The notes beneath the pieces are model-generated. The model ran no database searches, was not told where the DNA came from, and saw only the letters and a list, made by a program, of their open reading frames with translations. The translations under genes and the position numbers were made by a program. Of a stretch of DNA of 64,000 nucleotides, positions 20,552 to 31,243 are shown in pieces. Location of the stretch: assembly GCA_903928915.1 (NCBI GenBank), contig CAIYSL010000125.1, positions 47,195-111,194 of the forward strand, read 5' to 3'. This DNA comes from an uncultured Syntrophobacterales bacterium. Its GTDB lineage: Bacteria > Desulfobacterota > Syntrophia > Syntrophales > UBA5619. Within the stretch, counting starts at the first letter, position 1. Every line of letters begins with the position of its first letter.

Positions 20552-21268
20552 TCATCCTTCCACAACGGTCCCTACCGGCTCTCCGCAGACCACCCGTTTT
20601 ATGTTGCCCTCCCGGAGGAGATTGAACACCACAACGGGCAGACCGTTATCCCTGCACAGCGAGATGGCGGTCGCATCCATTACTTTAAGGTTATTCGCCA
20701 ACACTTCGGTATAACTTATTTTATCGAATCTGCTGGCGCTGCTATCCTTAACCGGATCGCGGTCATAGACGCCGTCCACCTTCGTGGCCTTGATCAGGAC
20801 TTCGGCCTTGATCTCGACGGCCCGCAGGGTCGCCGCCGTATCCGTCGTGAAGTACGGATTTCCCGTGCCCGCGCCGAAGATCACCACCCTCCCCTTTTCC
20901 AGATGACGTACTGCCCGTCGCTGGATGAACGGTTCGGCTACCGCCTTCATTTCGATCGCCGTCTGGACCCGGGTAACGACGCCCCGGCGCTCCAGTGCGC
21001 TCTGGAGCGCCAGGCTGTTGATCACGGTGGCGAGCATCCCCATGTAATCGGCAGTGGTCCGGTCGATACGGTGGCTCCCGGCCTCGATTCCCCGGAAGAT
21101 GTTCCCCCCACCGATGACGATGCCGAGTTGGACGCCGAGGACGGTGACTTCGCGAATCTCGGCGCTGATCCGTTCGAGGACCTCGGGATCGATGCCGAAT
21201 CCGCTGTTTCCCAGCAGGGCTTCCCCGCTCAGCTTAAGCATCACCCTTCTGTATGCAGGACGATCCAT
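20552..21268 (-). CDS. pyrH: UMP kinase
   Basis: [33 protein letters not shown]...[10 protein letters not shown]...[20 protein letters not shown]. Confidence 0.97.
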   Translation of the reverse strand: MDRPAYRRVMLKLSGEALLGNSGFGIDPEVLERISAEIREVTVLGVQLGIVIGGGNIFRGIEAGSHRIDRTTADYMGMLATVINSLALQSALERRGVVTRVQTAIEMKAVAEPFIQRRAVRHLEKGRVVIFGAGTGNPYFTTDTAATLRAVEIKAEVLIKATKVDGVYDRDPVKDSSASRFDKISYTEVLANNLKVMDATAISLCRDNGLPVVVFNLLREGNIKRVVCGEPVGTVVEG

Positions 21269-21274
21269 GGGCGG

Positions 21275-21877
21275 CTACTGCTGATCCCCTCCCAGCTGAA
21301 ACCGCGCGAAGCGCCGCACGATGATGTTCTCGCCCGTCTTGGCGATCATGTTGCTGACCAGCGTGCCCACGGTGATATCGGTGTCTTTGATGAATTTCTG
21401 GTCGAGTAGACAGACCTCTTCGAAATACTTCTTCAGCTTCCCCTCGATGATCTTTTCCCAGATCTTCTCCGGTTTCTTCTCTTCGACCAGCTGGCTCCGG
21501 TAGATCTCCTTCTCCCGCTCCAGCGCCGCCTCCGGGATCTCATCCGCCTTTACGTACAGCGGGTTCGAGGCCGCAATGTGCATGGCCAGATCGCGGGCCA
21601 TGGCCTGGAAGTCATCGGTCTTGGCGACGAAATCGGTCTCGCAGTTCAGTTCGACCATGACGCCGATCTTGCCGCCCATGTGGATGTAGGAGGCAATCGT
21701 TCCGTCCTTTGCCGCCTTTGAAGAGCGTTTTGTCGCCGCCGACATCCCCTTCTTGCGGAGGTAGTCGATGGCCTTTTCAAAGTCACCGTCCGATGCGGCC
21801 AGGGCCTCCTTGCAGTCCATCATACCGGCGCCCGTCTTTGTCCGCAACTCTTTGACCATCTGCGATGTAATGTTCAA
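21275..21877 (-). CDS. tsf: Elongation factor Ts
   Basis: MVKELRTKTGAGMMDCKEALAASDGDFEKAIDYLRKKGMSAATKRSSKAAKDG...ELNCETDFVAKTDDF. Confidence 0.97.
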   Translation of the reverse strand: MNITSQMVKELRTKTGAGMMDCKEALAASDGDFEKAIDYLRKKGMSAATKRSSKAAKDGTIASYIHMGGKIGVMVELNCETDFVAKTDDFQAMARDLAMHIAASNPLYVKADEIPEAALEREKEIYRSQLVEEKKPEKIWEKIIEGKLKKYFEEVCLLDQKFIKDTDITVGTLVSNMIAKTGENIIVRRFARFQLGGDQQ

Positions 21878-21878
21878 T

Positions 21879-22721
21879 TTACCTTCCCTCCTCTGCCTGG
21901 CCCTGTCCCGCGGTCGCTATCCCGGGTTCGGAGCCCTTGGTCTCTACGCTCTCCGGCACGTCGGATTCCTCGCTGCTGCCCTTGGCCGCCGCGGCGCTCC
22001 CCGTCTCCTTGTCGCTCTGGGCCTGGATGCGTTCTTCGAACCGCTTCTTGCCTTCGAGCACGGCCTCGGCCATCTTGGCGGAGAAAAGCTTGATCGCCCG
22101 GATCGCGTCGTCGTTCCCCGGGATGATGTAATCGATCAGGTCCGGGTCGCAGTTCGTGTCGACCATCGCCACGATCGGGATCTTCAGTCTCCGCGCCTCG
22201 GTGACCGCGATGAATTCCCGTTTCGGGTCGACGACAAACAGGGCGCGCGGGATCCCCTTGATGGTCCTGATCCCCCCCAGGACCTTCACCAGCTTCTCCC
22301 GATCCTTCTGGAGGCGCATGATCTCCTTCTTCGGAAAGGCCTTGATGCTGTCGTCGGCGAACATCCGGTCGAGGTTGTTCAGCCGGTCGATGCTCTTCTT
22401 GATAGTCGTGAAATTAGTCAGCATCCCACCCAGCCAGCGCTGGTTGACATAGGGCATTCCGCAGCGGCCCGCCTCTTCGATGATCGACTCCTGGGACTGT
22501 TTCTTGGTGCCGACGAACAGTATCTCGCCGCCGTTGGCAACGGTGTCGACGACGAACTGATAGGCGGTCTGGAACAGTCCGACCGTCTGCTGGAGGTCGA
22601 TGATGTAGATTCCGTTTCGCGCACCAAAAATGTAAGGTTTCATCTTCGGGTTCCACTTGTTGGTCTGGTGACCGAAGTGGACCCCCGCCTCGAGCAACAA
22701 CTTCATGGAAATACTTGCCAT
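21879..22721 (-). CDS. rpsB: 30S ribosomal protein S2 with acidic C-terminal extension
   Basis: [42 protein letters not shown]...[13 protein letters not shown]. Confidence 0.97.
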   Translation of the reverse strand: MASISMKLLLEAGVHFGHQTNKWNPKMKPYIFGARNGIYIIDLQQTVGLFQTAYQFVVDTVANGGEILFVGTKKQSQESIIEEAGRCGMPYVNQRWLGGMLTNFTTIKKSIDRLNNLDRMFADDSIKAFPKKEIMRLQKDREKLVKVLGGIRTIKGIPRALFVVDPKREFIAVTEARRLKIPIVAMVDTNCDPDLIDYIIPGNDDAIRAIKLFSAKMAEAVLEGKKRFEERIQAQSDKETGSAAAAKGSSEESDVPESVETKGSEPGIATAGQGQAEEGR

Positions 22722-22827
22722 ACAAAACTCCTTTCTCGTTTTTTCCGCCATCCCCTTCACCCAGCCGGGAACTCTTCCGCCCGGAAAAGCAACGCCCGGT
22801 AATCCGGGGATGTGTGAATTGTGCAGG

Positions 22828-22856
22828 CTGATAACATAAAGATTTTAATTAATCAA
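22828..22856 (-). promoter_or_regulatory. Putative promoter of rpsB-tsf-pyrH-frr
   Basis: AT-rich island; minus strand TTGATT-N17-TATCAG. Confidence 0.5.
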
Positions 22857-23086
22857 GCATAATTCGGTGCCATACGCCGGTACCGATTTGCCGGGGAGCG
22901 ATGCCTGGCCGGGAGGTCGGCCGCAACGCGAGCGGATCGGACGGTGACCGCCGGCGCAAAGGGGCAGACAGGGGGATTCGTCGGCTTTGGCCCGGGGGCG
23001 GTCCGTCCCGACAGCGGCTTCTCTTAGGAGAGACGGGGACGCACTCTGACGCAATAGTGCTTCACAGCTCGGTTCACCTATTGTAA

Positions 23087-24042
23087 GCACCAGATGCGCT
23101 TGAAGTCTTCCGCGGAAACCCGCGGATCATGTTTGTCGAGAGCACCTACTCGGCCGAGCGCATCGCCGTCGTACCGCCGTTGAATCCCGATTTGACGCTC
23201 ATCCATGCGCAGCGCGCCTACGCAGACGGCAATACCCAGGCCTGGGGTCTGCTGGGGGTTCAGAAAGAGGCCGCCCTCGCCGCCAAGCGGATGATCGTCG
23301 TCGTCGAGGAGATCGTGGCGGAAACCGTCATCCGCAGCGATCCCAACCGCATAATCTTTCCCAGCCTGATGGTGGAGGCGGTTGTGCATCAGCCCTTCGG
23401 CACCCATCCCTCGTATGTTCAGGGATACACGGACCGGGACAACGAGTTCTACCTGGAATGGGACCGTATTTCCCGGGAAGAAACAGCCGCCCGGGATTGG
23501 CTGGACGAATGGATCTGCGGAGTTCCGAACTGGGAAGAGTACCTGGCAAGAATGGAATCCAAACGACCGGAGATCTGGAAACGACTTATGGCAAGCAACG
23601 CGCCGACCTATCCCGTCAACTACGGCGCCTGCGAAATCGCCATCCATTCGAAAAAACTGTTCATGATCATGCTCCTGAAGAAGCGGGCCGTCGTCGACCG
23701 CCTCGACTTCGCCACCAGCCCGGGCTACCCGCACGGACGGAGGGGCGAGCCGGCGGCGCTGGGTATTCCCGGAGCGGGCCCGCAGCTGGTGGTAACCGAT
23801 ATGGCCCTTTTCCGGTTTGCCGGGGATACGGGCGAGATGACCCTGTCCGCGCTGCGGCCCGGGATCACCGTCGCGCAGGTTCAGACAGAGGTAAACTGGC
23901 CCGTGCGGGTATCTACCGACGTGCGGACAGAGGATCCTCCGACCGCGGAGGAGCTTCGCATCATCCGTGAGGAGATAGACCCCTGGGGCATTCATGCGGA
24001 GCGAGCCGGGGCATCGCCGCGATCGTCGAGCAAACCTGAGGG
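23087..24042 (+). pseudogene. Fused remnant of glutaconate-type CoA-transferase subunits A and B
   Basis: A-like ERIAVVPPLNPDLTLIHAQRAYADGNTQAWGLLGVQKEAALAAKRMIVVVEEIVAETVIRSDPNRIIFP...HPSYVQGYTDRDNEFYLEW joined in frame to B-like VDRLDFATSPGYPHGR...LVVTDMALFRFAGDTGEMTLSALRPGITVAQVQ...PPTAEELRIIREEIDPWG; N-terminal halves missing. 3' boundary approximate. Confidence 0.7.
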
Positions 24043-24184
24043 GGGATCGCACTCTGCCGACGGGGGAAATCGCGCCGCAGGGAGGCCAACGCGCAGGCTG
24101 CGCATTTCCCAGTGCGCTGCGAAAAGCTATACCCGCCGGGCTCAACAGCCGGGGGTGAACCCGCCTGCGGGCCCGGCGTCTGCG

Positions 24185-25381
24185 TCAGGTGTGGTAGTGG
24201 GCGTTGATCTTGACGTACTCGAAGGACAGGTCGGAGGCGCATACCGTCCAGGACCGCTGCCCCATCCCCAGCTTCAAGCGGACGCGTATCTCCTGCTGCT
24301 GCATGATCGCGGCGAGTTCCGCCCGAAGTTCCTGCCGCCCCGTTCCCGCGGAAAACAGCTCCACGTCCTCGAACAGCAGGCGGACCCGGTCCACCGGCAG
24401 TTCGATACCCACCGAGCCGGCAGCCGAAACGATCCGTCCCCAATTCGGATCGCCCCCGAAGAAGGCGGTCTTCACCAGGTTCGAATTCGCCACCGCATAG
24501 GCGATCCGCCGGGCATCGCGGGTCGTCCGGGCCTCCTCGACGGTGATCTCGATCACCTTCGTGGCCCCTTCGCCGTCCCGGACCAGCCCGCGCGCGAGCT
24601 CGCCCAGCAGCGAGGAGAGGGCCTCGCCGAACCGGCCCAGGTATCGCGAGCCCCGGTCGAGCGGGGGGTTGCCCGCGACCCCGTTGGCCAGGATGAGCGC
24701 GGTGTCGTTCGTGCTCATGCAGCCGTCGACGGTTACGGCGTTGAAACTGCGGTCCACTGCCCTGCGGAACAGCCGGTCGAGCGCCTCGCGGCTGATTTGG
24801 GCGTCGGTCATGATGAATGCCAGCATGGTCGCCATGTTCGGCTCGATCATCCCCGCCCCTTTGGCGATCCCGCAGAGGGTGACCTCCCGCTTTCCGATGA
24901 CCGTCTTCCGGATCGCCATCTTCGGGAAACGGTCGGTCGTCATGATCCCCGCTTCGGCAGCGGGGATTCCGCCGGCGTTGAGTCCCGCCACGAGGCCCGG
25001 GACCCCCGCTTCGATCTTGTCGACGGGAAGACGGTGTCCGATCACCCCCGTCGACGCCACGAGCAGCAGGTCATCAGCAATCCCCAGGGCCGCTGCGGCG
25101 GCCCGCGAAACGGCCAGGGCATCGGCATACCCCGCCTCACCCGTCGCGGCGTTTGCGCAGCCGCTGTTGGCGATTACGGCCTGGGCGATTCCCGTCGCGA
25201 TCCGCTCCCGGTCGATCAAGACCGGCGCCGCCTGGAAACAGTTCCGGGTGAAAACCCCTGCAGCCGTCGCCGGGCAGATTGAAAACAGCAGCGACAAGTC
25301 GCGGCCCCCGTCCGCCTTGATCCCCGCGGCCACGCCGTTGGCCAGGAATCCCGGGACACGATAGACATCTGCTGGCTCCAT
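24185..25381 (-). CDS. argJ: Bifunctional glutamate N-acetyltransferase / amino-acid acetyltransferase
   Basis: GFLANGVAAGIKADGGRDLSLLFSICPATAAGVFTRNCFQAAPV...NSGCANAATGEAG...AKGAGMIEPNMATMLAFI. Confidence 0.97.
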   Translation of the reverse strand: MEPADVYRVPGFLANGVAAGIKADGGRDLSLLFSICPATAAGVFTRNCFQAAPVLIDRERIATGIAQAVIANSGCANAATGEAGYADALAVSRAAAAALGIADDLLLVASTGVIGHRLPVDKIEAGVPGLVAGLNAGGIPAAEAGIMTTDRFPKMAIRKTVIGKREVTLCGIAKGAGMIEPNMATMLAFIMTDAQISREALDRLFRRAVDRSFNAVTVDGCMSTNDTALILANGVAGNPPLDRGSRYLGRFGEALSSLLGELARGLVRDGEGATKVIEITVEEARTTRDARRIAYAVANSNLVKTAFFGGDPNWGRIVSAAGSVGIELPVDRVRLLFEDVELFSAGTGRQELRAELAAIMQQQEIRVRLKLGMGQRSWTVCASDLSFEYVKINAHYHT

Positions 25382-25421
25382 ACGTCTCACCTCAGCCCTA
25401 CCGGTACATCGCACATCGCGG

Positions 25422-27938
25422 CTACGCGCCGCAGCACTTCTTATACTTCTTCCCGCTCCCGCAGGGGCAGGAATCGTTCCGCCCCACCTTGGCGGCCTCT
25501 CGCTTGACGGTCGCCGGCGCCGGAGTATCCTCGCCCCGGGAAAGGACGTAGTCCCGGCGCTGCTTCTCTTCGATCTGCTGCACCTCTTCCTCGCGGCGAA
25601 TCTGCACCATGCAGAGCTTCTGGACGGTCTCCTCCTTGACCCGGGCGATCATGTCCATGAACATGTCGTACCCTTCCTTCTGGTATTCCCGGACCGGGTC
25701 CTTCTGGCCGTAGCCCCGGAGGCCGATACCCTCCTTGAGATGGTCCATTGCCAGCAGGTGCTCCTTCCAGTGCGAATCGATCGCCTGCAGCATGATGACC
25801 TTCATCAGGTAATCCATCAGCGGGGTGCCGAACTCCTGCTCCTTGCGCCGGAGATGCTCTCTGACCGCCGTCCCGACCGTTTCGGAAAGCGTTACCGGCG
25901 TGACGTCGCTCTTCCCGGCGATTCCGAGCCTGAGGGTGAACAGGCCGAACACCCGCTCGTCGAGGCCCGCCAGATCCCACTCTTCGGGATGGCTCTTCTC
26001 GTCAACATACTGCGGGACGAGCTCTTCGACCATCTCCGCGATCATCTCCTCGACGTCGGTCCAGAGGGCCTCTCCCTTGAGGACTTTTTTCCGTTGTTCG
26101 TAGATGACCTGCCGCTGGCGGTTCATCACATCGTCGTACTCGAGCAGATGCTTCCGGATGTCGAAATTCTGCCCTTCCACCCGCTTCTGGGCGTTTTCGA
26201 TCGCCCGGGAGATCAGCGAGTGCTCGATCGGCTGCCCCTCTTCCATACCGATCCGGTCCATGACGGAGGAGATCCGTTCCGCCCCGAAGATCCGCAGGAG
26301 ATCGTCCTCCAGGGAGAGGAAGAACCGCGACGATCCCTGGTCCCCCTGCCTGCCCGACCGGCCCCGGAGCTGATTGTCGATGCGGCGGCTTTCGTGCCGT
26401 TCGGTCCCGAGGATGTGCAGCCCTCCCAGTTCCGCGACACCCTCGCCCAGTTTGATGTCCGTTCCCCGTCCGGCCATGTTGGTGGAAATGGTCACCTGCC
26501 CGGGCTGTCCGGCCTGCGCCACGATCTCCGCCTCGCGTTCATGATTCTTCGCGTTCAGCACATGGTGCTTGATCCCGGCCCGCGTCAGATACTTGCTGAG
26601 CAGCTCCGATTTCTCGATGGAGATCGTCCCCACCAGTACGGGCCGCTTCGCCTCGTGCAGCTGGTGGATCTCCTCGATGACCGCCGTGATCTTCTCCCGC
26701 TCGGTCTTGTAGATCACGTCCGGATGGTCAGTCCGAATCATCGGCATGTTGGTGGGAACGACGAGTACTTCGAGTTTGTAGATCTTCCCGAACTCCTCCG
26801 CCTCCGTATCGGCCGTGCCGGTCATGCCGGCGAGCTTTTCGTACATCCGGAAGTAGTTCTGGAAGGTGATCGACGCCATCGTCTGGTTTTCCTGCTCGAT
26901 CTTTACGCGCTCCTTTGCCTCCAGAGCCTGATGCAGGCCGTCGCTGTAGCGCCTGCCCGGCATCACCCTTCCCGTAAACTCGTCGACGATGATGACCTTC
27001 CCCTCCTTGACGAGGTAGTCCACGTCGCGCCGGAAGAGCGTATGGGCGCGCAGGGACTGATTGAGGTGGTGCAGGATGTCCATGTTTCTCGGTTCGTAAA
27101 GGTTCTGAACCTTGAGGATCGATTCTGCCCGTGCCACCCCCTCTTCCGTCAGGACGACGGTACGGCTCTTTTCGTCTACCTTGTAGTCCGTATCACGCCT
27201 CAGCTGCGGGATCACGCTGTTGGCCCGGGCGTATTTGTCGGTGGACTCGTCGGACGGCCCGGAGATGATCAGCGGCGTCCGGGCCTCGTCGATCAGGATG
27301 CTGTCCACCTCGTCGACGATGGCGTAGAAGAAATCCCGCTGCACGTAGTCCGCAAGGGCGAACTTCATGTTATCGCGCAGATAGTCGAACCCGAATTCGT
27401 TGTTGGTCCCGTAGGTGATATCGGCGTGGTAGGCTACCCTCCGCTCGTCGTCTTCCATCCCGTGGACGATCACGCCGACCGTCATCCCGAGAAACTCGTA
27501 GATGGGTCCCATCCAGGCCGCGTCGCGCCGTGCGAGGTAATCGTTGACCGTGACGAGATGGGCCCCCTTCCCAGCCAGGGCGTTCAGGTACAGCGGCATC
27601 GTCGCGGCGAGGGTCTTCCCCTCGCCGGTCTTCATCTCGGCAATCTTTCCCTCGTGCAGAATCAGCCCCCCGATGATCTGGACGTCGAAGGGCCGCATCC
27701 CCAGCGTGCGACGGGCGGCCTCGCGCGCCACGGCGAAGGCTTCGTTCTGGATATCGGCGAGTTCTGCCCCCTGGGCTAGCTTCTCCCGGAACAGGCAGGT
27801 CTTCGCCCGGAGCTCTTCATCGCTCGCCGCCCGCAGGGCCGGTTCGAGCGCGTTGATCTCGTCGAGAATCAGCGATAGCCGCTTCAATTCCCGGTCGTTC
27901 TTGCTGCCGACGATCCTCTTCAGAATTGCATGGAGCAT
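25422..27938 (-). CDS. secA: Preprotein translocase subunit SecA
   Basis: [21 protein letters not shown]...[16 protein letters not shown]...C-terminal [23 protein letters not shown] motif. Confidence 0.98.
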   Translation of the reverse strand: MLHAILKRIVGSKNDRELKRLSLILDEINALEPALRAASDEELRAKTCLFREKLAQGAELADIQNEAFAVAREAARRTLGMRPFDVQIIGGLILHEGKIAEMKTGEGKTLAATMPLYLNALAGKGAHLVTVNDYLARRDAAWMGPIYEFLGMTVGVIVHGMEDDERRVAYHADITYGTNNEFGFDYLRDNMKFALADYVQRDFFYAIVDEVDSILIDEARTPLIISGPSDESTDKYARANSVIPQLRRDTDYKVDEKSRTVVLTEEGVARAESILKVQNLYEPRNMDILHHLNQSLRAHTLFRRDVDYLVKEGKVIIVDEFTGRVMPGRRYSDGLHQALEAKERVKIEQENQTMASITFQNYFRMYEKLAGMTGTADTEAEEFGKIYKLEVLVVPTNMPMIRTDHPDVIYKTEREKITAVIEEIHQLHEAKRPVLVGTISIEKSELLSKYLTRAGIKHHVLNAKNHEREAEIVAQAGQPGQVTISTNMAGRGTDIKLGEGVAELGGLHILGTERHESRRIDNQLRGRSGRQGDQGSSRFFLSLEDDLLRIFGAERISSVMDRIGMEEGQPIEHSLISRAIENAQKRVEGQNFDIRKHLLEYDDVMNRQRQVIYEQRKKVLKGEALWTDVEEMIAEMVEELVPQYVDEKSHPEEWDLAGLDERVFGLFTLRLGIAGKSDVTPVTLSETVGTAVREHLRRKEQEFGTPLMDYLMKVIMLQAIDSHWKEHLLAMDHLKEGIGLRGYGQKDPVREYQKEGYDMFMDMIARVKEETVQKLCMVQIRREEEVQQIEEKQRRDYVLSRGEDTPAPATVKREAAKVGRNDSCPCGSGKKYKKCCGA

Positions 27939-27949
27939 AGGTTTCCTTC

Positions 27950-27975
27950 AAAAAAAAGCCGGTCCGATGACCGGC
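27950..27975 (-). terminator. Intrinsic terminator downstream of the M23 peptidase gene
   Basis: Minus strand GCCGGTC-ATCG-GACCGGC followed by TTTTTTTT. Confidence 0.85.
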
Positions 27976-28063
27976 GGAGGTATCCCTGGCTGCGGAGCAA
28001 AAGATCTTCCCGCGATGGTCCTGGCGGCTCGGGAAGGGCCGCTCCCTCCCGGGGAGCGATGCA

Positions 28064-28969
28064 TCACCGCAAATACTTCCGCGGATTGACGGGGACGCCG
28101 TTGAGCATGACCGCGTAATGAAGATGGGATCCCGTGCTTCTTCCGGAATTCCCGACGTACCCGATGCGGTCGCCCTTCCGGACCGTTGCGCCCGGCCGGA
28201 CGATCGCCTTGGAGAGATGACCGTAGAATGTGGAGATGCCGTGTCCGTGATCGATCTGGATCAACTGTCCCACATCATGCTGGTAGGCAACCTCCGTCAC
28301 AATCCCGTCGGCCGGCGACTGGACAGTCTTGCCGTGCTTCGTGGCTATGTCCAGCCCCTTGTGAAATTCCGGTTCCCCCCCGAAGGGGGAGTTTCGCCGT
28401 CCGAATTCGGAGGTCACCCATCCCACAACCGGCCAGAGGGATGGCGTCGCCGCCAGGACGGATTTCCGCTCCTTCAGAAAGCCCAAGAGCCCGGTGAAGC
28501 TCTGCTCGCGCGTCAGGGCCTCGTCCATCAGTCGGTCCATCCGACGCTGGACATCGGAAATCAGCTCGGTGTCCTCCGACGCCACCTTGGAGCGCACGCG
28601 GTGCTCCTGGGTTGCCGGTCCTCCGATCCCCAGCAGCTGCTCCTTATCACGACCCGTTTCCAGGTTCGCCATGATCCGGATCTTTTTGTCGAACTGCTTG
28701 AGTTCCTCCATCTTAGCGGCGAAGTGTTCTGCCTTCGCCGCCAAGTCATCGATCTGTTTTTTCTGTTCCACCGTCTGCTGTTTCAGCCGCCTGAGCTCAG
28801 CCTGCTCGCGCCGAATATGGATGTAATCGTACGAGAAGTACATGACGAGGAGGATCAACCCCATCACGAAGATGGAAACCCCCTTCACCAGCGTACCGGA
28901 GACGCTCACTTTTCTTGCCGAACTGTGTTTCTTGGGTAAAATAAGGAGGGTGTAGAAATTCTTCGGCAT
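28064..28969 (-). CDS. M23 family metallopeptidase (murein DD-endopeptidase-like), N-terminal TM and coiled coil
   Basis: GWVTSEFGRRNSPFGGEPEFHKGLDIATKHGKTVQSPADGIVTEV...HGHGISTFYGHLSK...RVGRSTGSHLHYAVMLNG-like C-terminus (NSGRSTGSHLHYAV). Confidence 0.92.
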   Translation of the reverse strand: MPKNFYTLLILPKKHSSARKVSVSGTLVKGVSIFVMGLILLVMYFSYDYIHIRREQAELRRLKQQTVEQKKQIDDLAAKAEHFAAKMEELKQFDKKIRIMANLETGRDKEQLLGIGGPATQEHRVRSKVASEDTELISDVQRRMDRLMDEALTREQSFTGLLGFLKERKSVLAATPSLWPVVGWVTSEFGRRNSPFGGEPEFHKGLDIATKHGKTVQSPADGIVTEVAYQHDVGQLIQIDHGHGISTFYGHLSKAIVRPGATVRKGDRIGYVGNSGRSTGSHLHYAVMLNGVPVNPRKYLR

Positions 28970-29079
28970 CGAGCCTCCTCTCACATCCTGTGTCCGTGCG
29001 CCAGCTCTCTCTCACGAAGGCCAGAAACCTATCACACTCTTTCCAAAAGTCAAGCCTCCATTTTGCGGCCAAATTTGTC

Positions 29080-29109
29080 TTGACAGCGAAGCGACGGTTA
29101 CGCTAAAGA
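29080..29109 (+). promoter_or_regulatory. Putative promoter of the EF-G-like gene
   Basis: TTGACA at 29080-29085; weak -10 (TAAAGA, 18-nt spacer). Confidence 0.35.
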
Positions 29110-29157
29110 CCTCAAGCACATAGAAACATGGGTCCTGCCGATCGGAAAGGAGCTTTC

Positions 29158-31242
29158 ATGGCAAAATATGAATCAAAATCCATAAGAAACCTTGCTATCA
29201 TCGGTCACGGCGGAACAGGAAAGACGACGCTGTGCGAATCGATTCTCTACGTGGCCGGCAAGACGGACAGGCCCGGCCGTGTCGACGAGGGGACCTCCTC
29301 CATGGACTACGAACCGGAGGAGCAGAAGCGACATATCTCGATCAGCGCCGCCACCAACAACGTCGACTGGGACAAACACCGGGTCAACATAATCGATACG
29401 CCCGGCGATTCCAATTTTGCCTTTGACACGAAGAGCTGTCTGCGGGTCGTCGACTCCGCCGTGGTTCTCATCGACGCGGTCGGCGGTGTGGAGTTCCAGA
29501 CTGAGAAGGTCTGGGAGTACGCCGATGAGTTCAGCCTCCCCCGCCTGCTGTTCGTCAGCCGGATGGACCGGGAGCGTGCAGACTTCACAAAAGCGCTGGA
29601 AAGTATCCGCAGCAGGCTCGGGAAGAAGGTCACGGCCCTCACCCTCCCCATCGGGGCCGAAGGCTCGTTCACCGGCGTCGTCGACCTGATCTCGCAGAAG
29701 GCCCTGCACTTCGACAGCGACAAGAAGGCGCCCAAGAGTGCGGACATACCCGCAGCCATGGCGGCCGATGTAAAGAAATACCGGGACATCCTGATCGAGG
29801 ACATCGCAGAGACCGACGATGAGTTGATGAACCGGTACCTCGACAGCGGGGAACTCACCCCCGAGGATTTGGTGACGGGTCTGCGGAAAGGGGTCGCGTC
29901 CGGCGTCGTCATCCCCGTCGTCTGCGGTTCTGCCCTGCACAACATCGGCATCTCCTTCCTGCTCGACACGATCATCCGCTTCTTTCCCTCTCCCGTGGAT
30001 TGCGGTACCGCGCGCGGAGTCAAGCCGGGAACCGATCAGGAAGAGCTTCGACCTCCCGAGGATTCCGCGCCGTTTTCGGCGCTGGTGTTCAAGACGATCG
30101 CCGATCCCTATGCCGGCCGGCTGACCCTCTTCCGCGTGTACTCGGGAAAACTGAGCTCCGACACGAGCGTGTTCAATGCGTCGCGGAAGATCAGCGAGCG
30201 GATCGGCAACGTCTTCTTCCTCGAGGGCAAGACCCAAAAACCGGTAGAGGAACTCATCCCCGGCGATATCGCCGCGGTCGCCAAACTCAAGGAAACCGCA
30301 ACCGGAGACACGATCTGCGCGGAGAAGGTCCCGCTCGTCTATCCCAAGGTGGCGCCTCCGCCTGCGATCATCTCCTTCGCCGTCGAGGCGAAGACCCGGG
30401 GCGATGAGGATAAGCTCGTTTCGTCCATCCACCGCCTCACCGATGAAGACCCCACCCTCGTCTTCCACCGCGACGACCAGACCCGGGAGATGATCCTCTC
30501 CGGTCTCGGCCAGGTCCACATCGAAGTGACCGTCGATAAGATGAAGCGTAAATTCGGGCTCGAGGTGAACCTGAAGACTCCGAAGGTCCCCTACAAGGAG
30601 ACGATCAAAGGAAAGACGACCGTTCAGGGGCGGTACAAGAAACAGTCGGGCGGGCGGGGGCAGTTCGGCGACACCTGGCTGGATATTGAACCGCTCCCGC
30701 GCGGCAGCGGTTTCGAGTTCGTCGACCGGATCGTCGGAGGGGTCGTCCCGCAGCAGTACCGCCCGGCAGTGGAAAAGGGCATCGTCGAAGCGATGGCCGA
30801 GGGGGTGCTCGCCGGGTACCCCGTCGTCGATCTCCGCGTTTCCCTCACCGACGGCTCGTACCACACGGTCGATTCTTCCGAAATGGCCTTTAAGATCGCC
30901 GGATCGCTGGGGTTCAAGAAAGGCATCCTCGAATGCCAGCCGACCCTGCTCGAGCCGATCGTGAACATCACCATCGAAATCCCCGACGAGTACATGGGGG
31001 ATGTGATCGGCGACCTCAACAGCCGCCGCGGCAAGGTCCTCGGGATGGACTCGGTGGGGCATCACCAGATCATCAAAGGGCAGGTCCCGCTGGCCGAGAT
31101 CCTGAAATACGCCCCCGACCTCCGCTCGATGACGAGCGGACGGGGGACGTTCACCTACGAGCACTCCCACTACGAGGAGGTCCCCGCCTACGCCGCGGAG
31201 AAGATCATCGCCGAATCCAAGAAGCAGAAGGAAGAGGCCTGA
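29158..31242 (+). CDS. Elongation factor G-like translational GTPase (EF-G paralogue)
   Basis: IGHGGTGKTTLCESILYVAGKTDRPGRVDEGTSSMDYEPEEQKRHISISAATNN...NIIDTPGDSNF...FVSRMDRERADF; EF-G domains II-V present. Confidence 0.9.
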   Translation: MAKYESKSIRNLAIIGHGGTGKTTLCESILYVAGKTDRPGRVDEGTSSMDYEPEEQKRHISISAATNNVDWDKHRVNIIDTPGDSNFAFDTKSCLRVVDSAVVLIDAVGGVEFQTEKVWEYADEFSLPRLLFVSRMDRERADFTKALESIRSRLGKKVTALTLPIGAEGSFTGVVDLISQKALHFDSDKKAPKSADIPAAMAADVKKYRDILIEDIAETDDELMNRYLDSGELTPEDLVTGLRKGVASGVVIPVVCGSALHNIGISFLLDTIIRFFPSPVDCGTARGVKPGTDQEELRPPEDSAPFSALVFKTIADPYAGRLTLFRVYSGKLSSDTSVFNASRKISERIGNVFFLEGKTQKPVEELIPGDIAAVAKLKETATGDTICAEKVPLVYPKVAPPPAIISFAVEAKTRGDEDKLVSSIHRLTDEDPTLVFHRDDQTREMILSGLGQVHIEVTVDKMKRKFGLEVNLKTPKVPYKETIKGKTTVQGRYKKQSGGRGQFGDTWLDIEPLPRGSGFEFVDRIVGGVVPQQYRPAVEKGIVEAMAEGVLAGYPVVDLRVSLTDGSYHTVDSSEMAFKIAGSLGFKKGILECQPTLLEPIVNITIEIPDEYMGDVIGDLNSRRGKVLGMDSVGHHQIIKGQVPLAEILKYAPDLRSMTSGRGTFTYEHSHYEEVPAYAAEKIIAESKKQKEEA

Positions 31243-31243
31243 G

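Noticed and set aside
24120-24184. GC-rich hairpin-like sequence between the CoA-transferase remnant and argJ
   Set aside because: Stem has mismatches and no T-run on either strand; insufficient as a terminator.
24043-25282. C-terminal two thirds of the 717-aa ORF 23129-25282
   Set aside because: Runs antisense through argJ without homology; treated as readthrough of the fused CoA-transferase remnant.
25740-27779. 679-aa plus-strand ORF opposite secA
   Set aside because: Low-complexity shadow translation on the reverse of secA; no recognisable domain.
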